Shown here: piece after piece, positions 1 through 8,489 of the stretch
Position numbering within the stretch: position 1 is the stretch's first letter
Layout of the letters: every line of letters begins with the position of its first letter
Source: Imperialibacter sp040222385
GTDB taxonomy: Bacteria > Bacteroidota > Bacteroidia > Cytophagales > Cyclobacteriaceae
Assembly: GCF_040222385.1 (NCBI RefSeq)
Contig: NZ_JAVKDF010000037.1
Coordinates: 95,510 to 159,509, forward strand
Length of the DNA stretch: 64,000 nucleotides
Direction: 5' to 3'
Notes under the pieces: model-generated
Database searches by the model: none
Seen by the model: the letters and a program-made list of their open reading frames with translations, nothing else
What the model was told of the DNA's origin: nothing
Translations under genes and position numbers: made by a program

Positions 1-1681
1 CTGGTAAATCGAACAGAATGAGGTGGTGGGCAAATTGAAAATTCCTTCCCTCGCTGCCTATTTCCGAGCACAAAAGCAGCCGGGCACCATCAGGTTCGGC
101 AAACCAGGCGGCATTCCTATCTCGCTGCACAATTGTAAGGTCTTCATGAAAAACACCCACTTTTATACCGCTGAGCGCTCCTAAGGCTTCCTCCAGGGCT
201 AGTACTTTTTCTTTGGTTCTGCAAATGAGCACTGCCTTTGCCGGCTTCAGTTTCTTCATCAGCTTCACCAGCCAGCTCACCCTCGGGTCTTCTTCGAACC
301 AAAACTTCTGCGAGGGGGCATCAGCCGCTGGCGGCTCTGAGTCGAGGGCATATTCCTGCGACAACCGATCTATCCACAAGTCGTGCTGCTCATCTGCTTT
401 GATAGGAACAAGATGCGCCTTCCGCTTTGGGAAGCCACTCATTGCCGACCGGGTGTTTCGGAAAACGACCCGGCCAGGGCCGTGCTGGTCGAGCAAATCT
501 TCAATAAGGTTGTTCTTTGCTGTTTCACCTTCTTTTGCCAGGGTGGCTATTCTCTCTTTGCCAAACATCGATTCCAGCAACTGGGTGTCGGCTGCCTGCA
601 AGGGTTGTCCTGACGAGAGCGCTTCTACAATATTGGCGATGGCTTTGTAGTCGTGCGGTTCATTTTTGAATGCCTCGTAGTTGGCGTACCTGTCCGGATC
701 CAGCAGCCGAAGCCGGGCGAAATGGCTTTCTACACCTAGCTGCTCAGGCGTGGCGGTCAATAGCAGCAGCCCTTTGGCGGCTTTAGTCAGAATCTCCACA
801 ATACCATACTCTGGGCTGACCTTGTCGACGGACCATTCCAAATGATGGGCTTCGTCTACCACCAGCATGTCCCAACCGGCCGACAGCGCCTGCCGGGCCC
901 TCACTTGCGAGCCTGCTAAAAAAGACGTACTGCAAATGATCAGTTGATCATCCAGAAAGGGATTGGCATCGGGTGCGCCGCCATCCAGCGAGGCGCATCG
1001 TACTTCATCGTAAATATGAAACCACAAATTAAATCGCCTCAGCATTTCCACAAACCACTGGTGAACCAGCGAGTCGGGCACCAGGATCAGCACCCTGGAA
1101 ATGCGGCCGGTCAAAAGCAGCCGGTGCAAAATCAAACAGGCCTCGATGGTTTTCCCGAGCCCCACCTGGTCCGACAGCAGCACCCGGGGTGCATATCGGC
1201 TGCTCACCTCATGGGCGATATATAGCTGGTGGGGTATCAGGTCAATCCGCCCCCCGACAAACCCATTGATGGGAGAAATTCTCCGGTTGTGGTCGTAATA
1301 AAGCGTTTTTCTGCGTAGAGCAAACAACTCGGGCGTGTCGACCTCTCCCATAAAAAGACGGTCGTCCACCCCGTGCTTAACAGATACATCACCAAGGTCG
1401 GCCTCCGAGAGTTGCCTGCCTTGCCCGAAGTAGACAAGCAGGTGTCCGTCCGGTTCCACACGCTCCACCAGCATAGGACGCTTGTCCTTGTCGGCAATAG
1501 AATCGCCGGGCTTAAAAGCCACTCTGCGCAGGGGTGCGTTCTCTACAGTATACTGTCTTACTTCGTCAGCTGCCGGGAAATGCAGCTTTACACGGCCTTT
1601 GCTGGCTTCAGTTACGATACCCACGCCCAACTCGGGCTCGCCGGCACTCGTCCATCTTTGATCGGGAAAGAAGTTTTCCAA
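1..1681 (-). CDS. rapA: RapA-like SNF2/DEAH-box ATPase, partial (C-terminus beyond window)
   Basis: About 560 codons of an RNA polymerase-associated SNF2-family ATPase, which recycles RNA polymerase in Enterobacteria. I read it by translating the minus strand. The N-terminal region has QRW and a GVGIV stretch typical of the RapA Tudor-like domains. Then come Walker A DQVGLGKT, the DEAH box in VVDEAHHLEWS, motif III LLLTATPEQLG, and near the window edge the helicase C motif CSEIGSEGRNFQFAHHLILFD. There is no in-frame ATG before the upstream TAA. The best start is TTG at 1679-1681 (reading LENFFPDQRW), so ATG-only gene callers would miss it. The frame stays open throughout, so it is not a pseudogene as far as can be seen. 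It is divergent from the next gene. Confidence 0.93.
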   Translation of the reverse strand, partial: MENFFPDQRWTSAGEPELGVGIVTEASKGRVKLHFPAADEVRQYTVENAPLRRVAFKPGDSIADKDKRPMLVERVEPDGHLLVYFGQGRQLSEADLGDVSVKHGVDDRLFMGEVDTPELFALRRKTLYYDHNRRISPINGFVGGRIDLIPHQLYIAHEVSSRYAPRVLLSDQVGLGKTIEACLILHRLLLTGRISRVLILVPDSLVHQWFVEMLRRFNLWFHIYDEVRCASLDGGAPDANPFLDDQLIICSTSFLAGSQVRARQALSAGWDMLVVDEAHHLEWSVDKVSPEYGIVEILTKAAKGLLLLTATPEQLGVESHFARLRLLDPDRYANYEAFKNEPHDYKAIANIVEALSSGQPLQAADTQLLESMFGKERIATLAKEGETAKNNLIEDLLDQHGPGRVVFRNTRSAMSGFPKRKAHLVPIKADEQHDLWIDRLSQEYALDSEPPAADAPSQKFWFEEDPRVSWLVKLMKKLKPAKAVLICRTKEKVLALEEALGALSGIKVGVFHEDLTIVQRDRNAAWFAEPDGARLLLCSEIGSEGRNFQFAHHLILFDLP

Positions 1682-1938
1682 AGGATAATTATTGTTCGGT
1701 GAATAGAGCGCTGCCCCGGGTGGGGGTGCGTCATTGTATTAAGAACGCAAAGGTCTTCAATTTTTGGTTATGATGGTGCTTATATATTGAGTACTTGGGC
1801 ATATTGCCGTTTTACAAACCAACAAATTAGCTTTGCGAGAGTTTTTCAGCTATTTTGATAATTGGAGGAAAAATTGAAATGAAGTGTCAGCAGCTTCTGG
1901 CTACAGTGTATTATTGTGGTTTATTTGAAGAAAACTGA

Positions 1939-2481
1939 ATGAAAAGAACACTTGAAGAACAGCGAGTTGAATTTTCCAATCAAAAATTTATCGCCACACC
2001 TTTATCCGGGTTGATTGTTTGGGCGGTTGTTGGATTTATCGGGATATTTTTCTCTGATTTTATAGCGGTTTGGTCAATATTCATAGGGACCGGAAGCATA
2101 GTTTATTTAGGTCTGTTTCTATCAAAATTCACAGGCGAAAATTTCCTGGATAAAAGCAAACCGAAAAATGAATTTGACATACTCTTCTTTTACACGGTTG
2201 GGCAAGCAGTATTGGTGTATTCAATTGCCATTCCATTTTTCCTGGTGGACTATTCGTCGTTGCCGCTTACGGTAGGAATTTTGACAGGATTGATGTGGCT
2301 CCCATTTTCATGGATTATCAATCATTGGGTAGGGATTTTTCATGCACTGACAAGAACAATTCTGGTTCTCGGTCTTTGGTATCTGCTTCCCGAGTACAGG
2401 TTCATTTCAATTCCTTTTGGGATAGTATTAATTTATAGCCTTACAATTCTAATTTTAAGAAAAAGAAAGCCAACTGATTGA
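1939..2481 (+). CDS. Multi-pass membrane protein of unknown function
   Basis: 180 aa with a short polar N-terminus followed by about five hydrophobic segments (roughly residues 22-40, 43-61, 80-101, 108-126 and 133-170). It ends in a basic tail, RKRKPTD. I do not recognise it securely. The layout recalls the small DUF7010 membrane family, but that is from memory and not from a search. Base composition is more AT-rich than the flanking core genes. It is followed by a repeat-like spacer and then an unrelated methyltransferase, which fits a mobile or cassette-type accessory gene. Confidence 0.75.
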   Translation: MKRTLEEQRVEFSNQKFIATPLSGLIVWAVVGFIGIFFSDFIAVWSIFIGTGSIVYLGLFLSKFTGENFLDKSKPKNEFDILFFYTVGQAVLVYSIAIPFFLVDYSSLPLTVGILTGLMWLPFSWIINHWVGIFHALTRTILVLGLWYLLPEYRFISIPFGIVLIYSLTILILRKRKPTD

Positions 2482-2624
2482 GCATGACAACGTTTGCTAT
2501 GGTTTCCGCAAGCAAGGCGAGGCTAAATACGAGCGGGCTATAGCTGTATAAAAATCCGCACTCCCACGAGCCGGGATGCTAACCGGTGAACGCCGAACTC
2601 CAGGCAAAATCAGGAAACCAATAA
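2482..2624 (+). repeat. Cassette-type intergenic repeat (putative mosaic)
   Basis: The 143-bp spacer starts with ACAACGTTTGCTATGGTTTC and continues with a GC-richer stretch (positions 2500-2600) unlike the AT-rich genes on both sides. It also holds GCTATAGC and GCTAACCGG. The opening words resemble repeats that separate unrelated small genes in many Bacteroidota genomes, where they usually end in the inverted copy of the opening. The expected inverted end is not found here, so the element may be a recombinant or a decayed copy. The assignment rests on remembered similarity only. Confidence 0.4.
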
Positions 2625-3194
2625 ATGACTGACTACGACAAATACTACAGGACTGAAAATTTATTTGGAGAGCCATATGCCGAGTTGATTGAGTTTTTCA
2701 AAAGCTACGAACCTAAGGGAAAACTACTTGACTTAGGTTGTGGACAAGGCAGAGATGCCATAGCCCTGGCAAGACTCGGATACAGAGTAACCGGAGTTGA
2801 CAACTCAAAAGCCGGCATCGACCAGATGATTAGAGTATCCAACTCAGAAAGCCTGAAAATTACTGGATTGGTCAGTGATATGTATGATTTTGATAACTAT
2901 GGAGATTTTGACATTGTATTGCTCGATTCCATTTTTCATTTCGAGCAACGTGACAGGCAAAAAGAAATTTCTTTGATCAATAAAATTGCCAGCGACCTAA
3001 AGCCCAATGGCTTGATTTGCGTATGTGTACAGGATACCGGTTCCAAAGTCAGGATTTTAAAGGGAGCAATAAGCAATTCAAAACCAGATTTTGAGACGCT
3101 CAATGATTCATCCTTGATTTACAGGTATGAAGATGACGAATCAGGTCATAAGTCAACAACTAAATATTGTATGTATATCGTGAGAAAGAAATGA
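2625..3194 (+). CDS. Class I SAM-dependent methyltransferase (TehB-like)
   Basis: 189 aa. The Rossmann-fold SAM site is plain: motif I LLDLGCGQGRDAIALA around residues 35-50, the acidic end of strand 2 in VTGVDNS at about 54-60, and motif IV DIVLLDSIFHF near 105-115. It resembles the small TehB/Methyltransf_25 group. The substrate cannot be told from sequence. The stop overlaps the downstream peptidase start, so the two are probably co-transcribed. AT-rich base use and the repeat just upstream suggest an accessory, horizontally acquired gene. Confidence 0.85.
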   Translation: MTDYDKYYRTENLFGEPYAELIEFFKSYEPKGKLLDLGCGQGRDAIALARLGYRVTGVDNSKAGIDQMIRVSNSESLKITGLVSDMYDFDNYGDFDIVLLDSIFHFEQRDRQKEISLINKIASDLKPNGLICVCVQDTGSKVRILKGAISNSKPDFETLNDSSLIYRYEDDESGHKSTTKYCMYIVRKK

Positions 3195-4138
3195 GAAATA
3201 CCTTACTGACCTTTCTTTTAGTATTATCGCTATCCTCTTGTCACTACCGTGAGGAATCCGACGCACTTATTGTCGAGGGCTTGCCTGAAAGCAAGGCTGA
3301 ATATCAACGGACAATTGTCGGTCATTTGTCCGGAAAATATGAATTGGCCAACAAAACCCTGATCAAAAGTCGTTGGTCTGTAGAAGAAAGGGCTGTGGCA
3401 AGATTGTATTTGAAGGAATTGATTGCAACTCTGAACATTGAACCCCGGGAAAATCATTATTCGTCGCCCAACCTCAATCCCGCTATCGACTTATTACTTG
3501 AGCCGTTCAAAGGCACTAATATTTATGGAATTCTTCCGGCCACCAGAAGCAGCGAAGAGTACGTTATTTTGGGGGCACATTATGATACTGGAAAGAGGAA
3601 TGCACCGGGTGCAATTGACAATGCGACGGGAATTGCTTTGATATACAGCGTGGTGAAGGAGCTGGCAAAAAGTGAGGTTAGAGACAGGAATCTGATTGTT
3701 GTGTTTTTCGACCAGGAAGAGGAGGAATTGATTGGAAGCAAAGCCTTTGCAAAACACATCAAAGAAAGTGAATGGAATATACATTCGATCCATTGTTTTG
3801 ATATGGTTGGCTGGGATGCAGACGATGATGGTGCCATGGAAGTTTTTTCAGCTTCAGAGTCCCTTTTGGACACGTACCGTACAACGGCAGGTGCCTACGG
3901 CAAGCCCCTTAAAGAAATCGTTATTGATCCGGTAGGTTACGACAACAGCTCAACCGACTTTGACGCCTTCGTTCAGGGTGGGTACAATGTGATAGGGGCT
4001 GGCGAATGCTACTATTTCAGAGACTCGACGCCCTACAAGGATAGCCCAGATGATACGTTTGAAACAGTCAACTTTCAGTATCTGTTGTCTTGCTCAAACA
4101 TGATTGAGGACGTCATAAGAAAAATAGTAATACTATGA
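3191..4138 (+). CDS. M28-family metallopeptidase, lipoprotein
   Basis: The chosen start (MRNTLLTF) overlaps the upstream stop as ATGA. An in-frame start eight codons earlier would break the signal peptide. Residues 1-18 form a lipoprotein signal with lipobox LSSC, so the mature protein is probably membrane-anchored. The M28 zinc aminopeptidase core is visible: GAHYDT (first His/Asp metal ligands), GAIDNATG (bridging Asp), FDQEEEELIGS (catalytic Glu and metal Glu), and a late acidic region around SSTDFDAF. About 315 aa is normal for the family. It likely trims peptides outside the cytoplasm; the substrate is unknown. Confidence 0.9.
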   Translation: MRNTLLTFLLVLSLSSCHYREESDALIVEGLPESKAEYQRTIVGHLSGKYELANKTLIKSRWSVEERAVARLYLKELIATLNIEPRENHYSSPNLNPAIDLLLEPFKGTNIYGILPATRSSEEYVILGAHYDTGKRNAPGAIDNATGIALIYSVVKELAKSEVRDRNLIVVFFDQEEEELIGSKAFAKHIKESEWNIHSIHCFDMVGWDADDDGAMEVFSASESLLDTYRTTAGAYGKPLKEIVIDPVGYDNSSTDFDAFVQGGYNVIGAGECYYFRDSTPYKDSPDDTFETVNFQYLLSCSNMIEDVIRKIVIL

Positions 4139-4536
4139 GCGCTGTGCAAGAGCGAAGGTTTGGCATGCTGGTGAAGCATTTGCGGTTTGTGACCATTTTG
4201 GGAATCACATTGCTTTTCTTTTTGTATAAAGGCATCTCTTATGCTGCGATTGGAAGCTATGTTCCAGTCGTTTTTATTGTGGCAATCCTGGCACTATTTA
4301 TCGCTGGGTTCTACAAATCGGAGAAAGCATTTATACGTGTGCTAAGTTTCTGGGCTATATTAGTCGTTCTATGGTCTTTTGTAAGGTTGTTACTAGGCAT
4401 TGTCAATCAATTTGTGAAACCCATACCCGAGGGGCATGTTCACGGTCAGCTCGGAATAGCGGGCTCGTTGCTCAGTTTGGCCTTCCTGTTTGCAGGAGTT
4501 TATTTATTGCGGAACAGGAAAAAGGTATTTGGCTAG
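4135..4536 (+). CDS. Small four-helix membrane protein, unknown
   Basis: 133 aa. The start overlaps the end of the M28 peptidase gene by four bases (ATGA), indicating translational coupling. Four hydrophobic helices are visible (about residues 18-38, 40-62, 67-90 and 104-125) with a basic C-terminus NRKKVFG. No family is recognised. The overlap suggests it is part of the same acquired unit as the methyltransferase and peptidase. Confidence 0.75.
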   Translation: MSAVQERRFGMLVKHLRFVTILGITLLFFLYKGISYAAIGSYVPVVFIVAILALFIAGFYKSEKAFIRVLSFWAILVVLWSFVRLLLGIVNQFVKPIPEGHVHGQLGIAGSLLSLAFLFAGVYLLRNRKKVFG

Positions 4537-4762
4537 TCAATCGAGCTTGTCTGCTTCCGGTTTAACTGGTCACTGCAATTTTCCGCCTGCCAGATATATC
4601 AGATTTGTGTAGCTATGCCCGGTTATTAAGGGTATATTGCAGATACCGTCCCAAATTATTTTCGTTCTTACCAGCAGTTTTCCTTTTATCTTATTTCATT
4701 TCGTTGCTCTTCATTGGATCACTCATTCTGGCGAAGGTCACTTAAACACCAATAAAAGCTAC

Positions 4763-5881
4763 ATGAGCCAATCCATTAAATTTGTGTCGAAGGAGTACGA
4801 CTTTTTCACTACTCTGAATCATCGAGTCAACCAGTACTTCAAAACGAAAAACATTAGCCGCAATGCCAACACGGCCATGGTCTTCAAGACTATTGCCATG
4901 TTTACGCTGTATTTCGGCCCCTACGCAGTCATTGTTGCAGGTTCTTTCTCAAGCCTTTATGTGTTTTATGCACTGAGTGCCGTTATGGGGTTTGGCCTTG
5001 CGGGCATTGGCATGTCAGTGATGCACGACGCTAACCATAGTGCCTATTCTAAGAAAAAGTGGGTGAATACGCTGTTAGGCTATTCTCTGAACTTAGTGGG
5101 CGGAAATGCCTTCAACTGGAAGGTGCAACACAATGTACTGCACCATACATTCACCAACGTCGATGGAACCGATGAAGACATTGAACCACGTGGTGTACTT
5201 CGTTTTTGTCCCCACACCGACTGGAAGCCCTTCCACAAATTTCAGTTTATCTATGCGTGGTTTTTCTACGGCCTTCTGTCGTTTATCTGGATTGTGTTCA
5301 AAGACTTTGAGCGGTTGACCAGGTACAAAAGGGCCGGCCAGATAAAAAAGCAAAAAACAACTGAGCTGAAGGAGTGGTCAGTTTTGATATTTACCAAAAT
5401 CGTATACTACACTTATATTATTGCAATACCCATGCTGGTGCTGCCATTTGCCTGGTGGCATGTGTTGCTGGGCTTCTTTGTGATGCACTACATAGCTGGC
5501 TTTATTCTGGCAGTAGTTTTCCAGCTGGCGCATGTGGTGGAGGGCACCGAATATCCTGTACCCGACGAAGCCGGCAATATCTACAACGCATGGGCGGTTC
5601 ACCAGCTTCATACCACAGCTAACTTTGCCCAGCACAACAGACTGTTGTCCTGGTATGTCGGTGGTTTGAACTACCAGGTAGAGCATCATCTTTTTTCCAA
5701 TATCTGCCACGTACACTATGACAAGCTATCCGAGATTGTGAAAGAGACCTCGGAGGAGTTCGGGCATCCTTACAAGTCAAAGCGAAGGCTTCGGGACGCA
5801 GTGGCGAGCCATTTCAAAGTGCTGAAAGCGCTTGGCAAAAAGGATGCATCGCCAGTGCTTGAGGCTGTGTTTGTGCCTTAA
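4763..5881 (+). CDS. Fatty-acyl desaturase (acyl-CoA/linoleoyl-CoA desaturase type)
   Basis: Membrane di-iron desaturase. The start at MSQSIKFVSKEYDFF is chosen because the 42-codon upstream extension reads as untypical sequence and family members begin near here. The three histidine boxes are present: HDANHS, HNVLHH and QVEHH, the last with the Q in place of the first H that marks front-end (delta-6-like) desaturases. Four hydrophobic segments flank the boxes. About 372 aa is normal. It introduces double bonds into acyl chains, probably for membrane fluidity. It stands alone and ends at a strong bidirectional terminator shared with the next gene. Confidence 0.93.
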   Translation: MSQSIKFVSKEYDFFTTLNHRVNQYFKTKNISRNANTAMVFKTIAMFTLYFGPYAVIVAGSFSSLYVFYALSAVMGFGLAGIGMSVMHDANHSAYSKKKWVNTLLGYSLNLVGGNAFNWKVQHNVLHHTFTNVDGTDEDIEPRGVLRFCPHTDWKPFHKFQFIYAWFFYGLLSFIWIVFKDFERLTRYKRAGQIKKQKTTELKEWSVLIFTKIVYYTYIIAIPMLVLPFAWWHVLLGFFVMHYIAGFILAVVFQLAHVVEGTEYPVPDEAGNIYNAWAVHQLHTTANFAQHNRLLSWYVGGLNYQVEHHLFSNICHVHYDKLSEIVKETSEEFGHPYKSKRRLRDAVASHFKVLKALGKKDASPVLEAVFVP

Positions 5882-5905
5882 AGGTTTTTAAGACTCAACA
5901 GTAAA

Positions 5906-5940
5906 AATAGAGGCAGTTGATCCAATCAACTGCCTCTATT
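5906..5940. terminator. Bidirectional intrinsic terminator
   Basis: A perfect 16-bp inverted repeat (AATAGAGGCAGTTGAT, loop CCA, exact complement) lies between the convergent desaturase and phosphorylase genes. A-rich sequence on the left and T at the right end of the stem suit termination from both sides. Confidence 0.85.
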
Positions 5941-5943
5941 GCT

Positions 5944-7596
5944 TTAAGAATAAAGCTTTTTGTAGTACTCGTCCGCCATTCTGTGGCTGCTGAAATAGGG
6001 CACCACATCCCTCATGCTGCTTTTCATCACTTCCAGCCACTTGTCTGGTTTGTCGTAGTAAGTAGGAAGAATCTCCTTTTCAAGGATCTTGTACATCCCC
6101 TCAAAGTCTTCCTGATCCAGCTTCGGGTGGTCGTTGAAGTCAGTGCCGTCTGGAATAAGGTAGCTGTTCACCCCATGCTTGCCATACTCAGGAATCCAGC
6201 CATCCTGAATCGATAAATTCACACTGCCATTCATGCTGGCTGTCATGCCGCTGGTGCCTGAAGCTTCTCTGGGCTTTCTGGGGGTGTTCAACCAAATGTC
6301 GCTGCCGTTTTTTAGTGAGCGACTCAGTGCCAATTCATACCCTGTCAGCACCGTGCAGTTGGCAAACTCTTTGGACACCCTGATGAGGTGGTTGAATATA
6401 TCAATGGCGCCATGATCTTTCGGGTAGGGCTTGCCTGCCCAAATGATTTGTACGGGCCTTTTCGTGTTGGTCACCAGCTTGCGGAACCTGTCGAAGTCTT
6501 TGAGCAGCAGATCCGGCCTTTTGTAGGCGGCAAACCTTCTCGCCCAAACGATGGTGAGCACATCTGGGTCAAACAGCTTGCCCGACTGATCGGCCACAAT
6601 TTTGAAGAGCTCGCTTTTCATCTCCTTCTTTCTGGCTATCAAAGCCTTGTCATTATTTTTCTCCAGGGCGGCGTTCAGCTCTTTATCGGCCCAGTAGCTC
6701 ACATTTTGAGAGTTGGTAATAGGGATGATTTCGCACGTATCTTTAAAAGTGCTCCACATTTCTTTCGACACCTTGGCGTGGATTTTTGACACCGCATTGG
6801 CTTTTTTGGCCAGCCGCAATGCAGCCACTGTATAGCTCACTTTGCCGGATTTGTCTGTGATCCAGTCCACTTCTTCCTGCTTCCAGCCTTTTGGGAAAAA
6901 GCCAATTTTATTGAGCAACTCAAGAGAATGCTCTTCGTTTCCTGCCTTTTCCGGTGTGTGCGTGGTGAAAACGCATTGGGTCTTCAGTTTCTTCTTGTCG
7001 GCCGCCTGCGCATACATGTGAGTGAATGCCGGGAGTCCGTGGCCCTCATTGAGATGGTAAATATCGGCACCGCCCAGCGCCTCAATCACCTTGTAGCCAC
7101 CCACGCCCAGCACCATGCTTTGGGCTACTCTGGTGAGCTCATTGTCCTCATAAAGCCTGTGGGTAATCGTGCGGGACAGGTAGTCGTTCTCAGGAATATC
7201 TGTGCTTAGCAGATAGATAGGCGCACTGCCAAAGGTGTCGGCCTTGAGGGCATACGCCTTGGCCTTTACACTGCCATTGTCGAAAATGGGAACGTCGACG
7301 ATGATGCCCGTATCTTCCAGAAAGCTGTAGTTTTTCTCTGTCCAAACAGCGCCCAGCGACTGATCCATGTTGCGGGTTTGGTCGTAGTAGCCATACTGCC
7401 ACAGTATGCCGACGCCTACCAGGTTTTGTTTTAGCTCAAAAGCACTGCGCATGTGCGAGCCTGCCAGAAACCCAAGACCACCGGAGTATATTTTCAGTGC
7501 CTGGTCAATGGCAAATTCCATGCTAAAGTAGGCTACCTTCTTCTTGTATTTAGCATCGTATTTATAGGGGTGAAACCATTTACTGTATTGACTCAT
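5944..7596 (-). CDS. glgP: Alpha-glucan phosphorylase family protein (GT35), PLP lysine replaced
   Basis: 550 aa, matching the short alpha-glucan phosphorylase group rather than the roughly 800-aa E. coli enzymes. Recognisable parts are VAYFSMEFAI near 21-30, IYSGGLGFLAG near 36-46, HLNEGHG at 181-187, TTHTPEKAGNEEH at 211-223, VWARRFAAYKRPDLL at 350-364 and EASGTSGM at 444-451. In active phosphorylases the residue after this Met is the lysine that binds pyridoxal phosphate; here it is Thr452 (codon 6241-6243). Either this branch uses another chemistry or it is a glycosyltransferase-like or regulatory relative. Its role in glycogen turnover is inferred from the family. A TAAATTTG -7-like element lies upstream at 7637-7644 on the minus strand. 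Confidence 0.88.
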   Translation of the reverse strand: MSQYSKWFHPYKYDAKYKKKVAYFSMEFAIDQALKIYSGGLGFLAGSHMRSAFELKQNLVGVGILWQYGYYDQTRNMDQSLGAVWTEKNYSFLEDTGIIVDVPIFDNGSVKAKAYALKADTFGSAPIYLLSTDIPENDYLSRTITHRLYEDNELTRVAQSMVLGVGGYKVIEALGGADIYHLNEGHGLPAFTHMYAQAADKKKLKTQCVFTTHTPEKAGNEEHSLELLNKIGFFPKGWKQEEVDWITDKSGKVSYTVAALRLAKKANAVSKIHAKVSKEMWSTFKDTCEIIPITNSQNVSYWADKELNAALEKNNDKALIARKKEMKSELFKIVADQSGKLFDPDVLTIVWARRFAAYKRPDLLLKDFDRFRKLVTNTKRPVQIIWAGKPYPKDHGAIDIFNHLIRVSKEFANCTVLTGYELALSRSLKNGSDIWLNTPRKPREASGTSGMTASMNGSVNLSIQDGWIPEYGKHGVNSYLIPDGTDFNDHPKLDQEDFEGMYKILEKEILPTYYDKPDKWLEVMKSSMRDVVPYFSSHRMADEYYKKLYS

Positions 7597-7728
7597 AGTT
7601 GATTGTGCTTGTTTTGATGAGCGAAAATAGGCAAAACAAATTTAGGACAGCAACAATGAAACAGTCGATTTCCCTGAACAGGTTTGCGGTAAGCATAAAG
7701 AAGCAATTGAGGGCTGTTTGCTCCTGAC

Positions 7729-8355
7729 TTAGTGGTGTTTCATGCTCATGTTGAGCATGCAGCCAATAGGCTCCGTTTTGTTTGGGTTGATGGCTTTGCC
7801 TGCAAAAGCAGCAGCAATGGCATCATCGAGGTAGTGCTCGGTTATTACATTTCGGTATTTGCCCAACTCATAAAACCAATTGTCTATTTTGCCTCTGTAG
7901 AGCAGGTCGCCCGTTTGATTAAAAAGAAAAACTTCAGGAGTGACTTTGGCTTTCAGAATGTGGGTGACCACCTGGTGGCTGTCGAGCAGAATAGGGAAGT
8001 CGAATTTGTATTTGGCAGCAAAGGCACCGGCGGTTTCTTTGGTTTCTCCTTCGCTGGGAGCAATGCCCACCACGCTGAGCCCATCTACTTGCGCCAACTC
8101 CCTGAACTTGCCTGTGTACTGCTGGCAGATGGGGCAATCGTGCGCCATAAGGATCAAAAGTGTGAGCTTCTGGTGCTCAAATGATGAAAGAGAATAGGGC
8201 TGGCCGTCGTAGTTTTCTAACTCAATTTTCCTAAGCGACTCACTGAAATTACCAAGGTCGGTGGGAATACTTTGCGCCAGCACACCAATGCTCAGTAGCT
8301 GACTAGTAATCAGCCCAATGAGGGCTAAGAAGCTTACGTACCGCCGATTGTTCAT
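7729..8355 (-). CDS. Secreted redoxin (AhpC/TSA, thioredoxin-fold) protein
   Basis: 208 aa with an N-terminal hydrophobic signal (residues about 8-27, ending near VLAQS), so periplasmic. The thioredoxin-fold redoxin domain carries a CPIC motif in MAHDCPICQQYTGKF, and the cis-Pro region TPEVFLF. The C-terminal tail has TEPIGCMLNM, with a lone cysteine. Similar redoxin proteins often accompany cytochrome c/copper-monooxygenase proteins, one of which is encoded about 43 kb away in this window. Likely thiol-disulfide or peroxide chemistry; the partner is unknown. Confidence 0.85.
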   Translation of the reverse strand: MNNRRYVSFLALIGLITSQLLSIGVLAQSIPTDLGNFSESLRKIELENYDGQPYSLSSFEHQKLTLLILMAHDCPICQQYTGKFRELAQVDGLSVVGIAPSEGETKETAGAFAAKYKFDFPILLDSHQVVTHILKAKVTPEVFLFNQTGDLLYRGKIDNWFYELGKYRNVITEHYLDDAIAAAFAGKAINPNKTEPIGCMLNMSMKHH

Positions 8356-8489
8356 ACCTTAAAGTTAGGGCTTAATACCCTTGATAGAAAAAATATGACA
8401 AAGCTTTCCATTATCTTTCCAAATCATCGGCAATCCTTCTACTTTGGATTCCGTTTAGAGATTAACAAAAAGAAGAAGACAGTCATTTC

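Noticed and set aside
213..1773. Several plus-strand open frames of 60-145 codons
   Set aside because: They lie over the RapA-like gene on the other strand, have no recognisable motifs and read like shadows of its GC-rich codons.
5944..7596. Truncated phosphorylase pseudogene
   Set aside because: At 550 aa it is shorter than E. coli GlgP, but its start and end match the short alpha-glucan phosphorylase group and the frame is intact.
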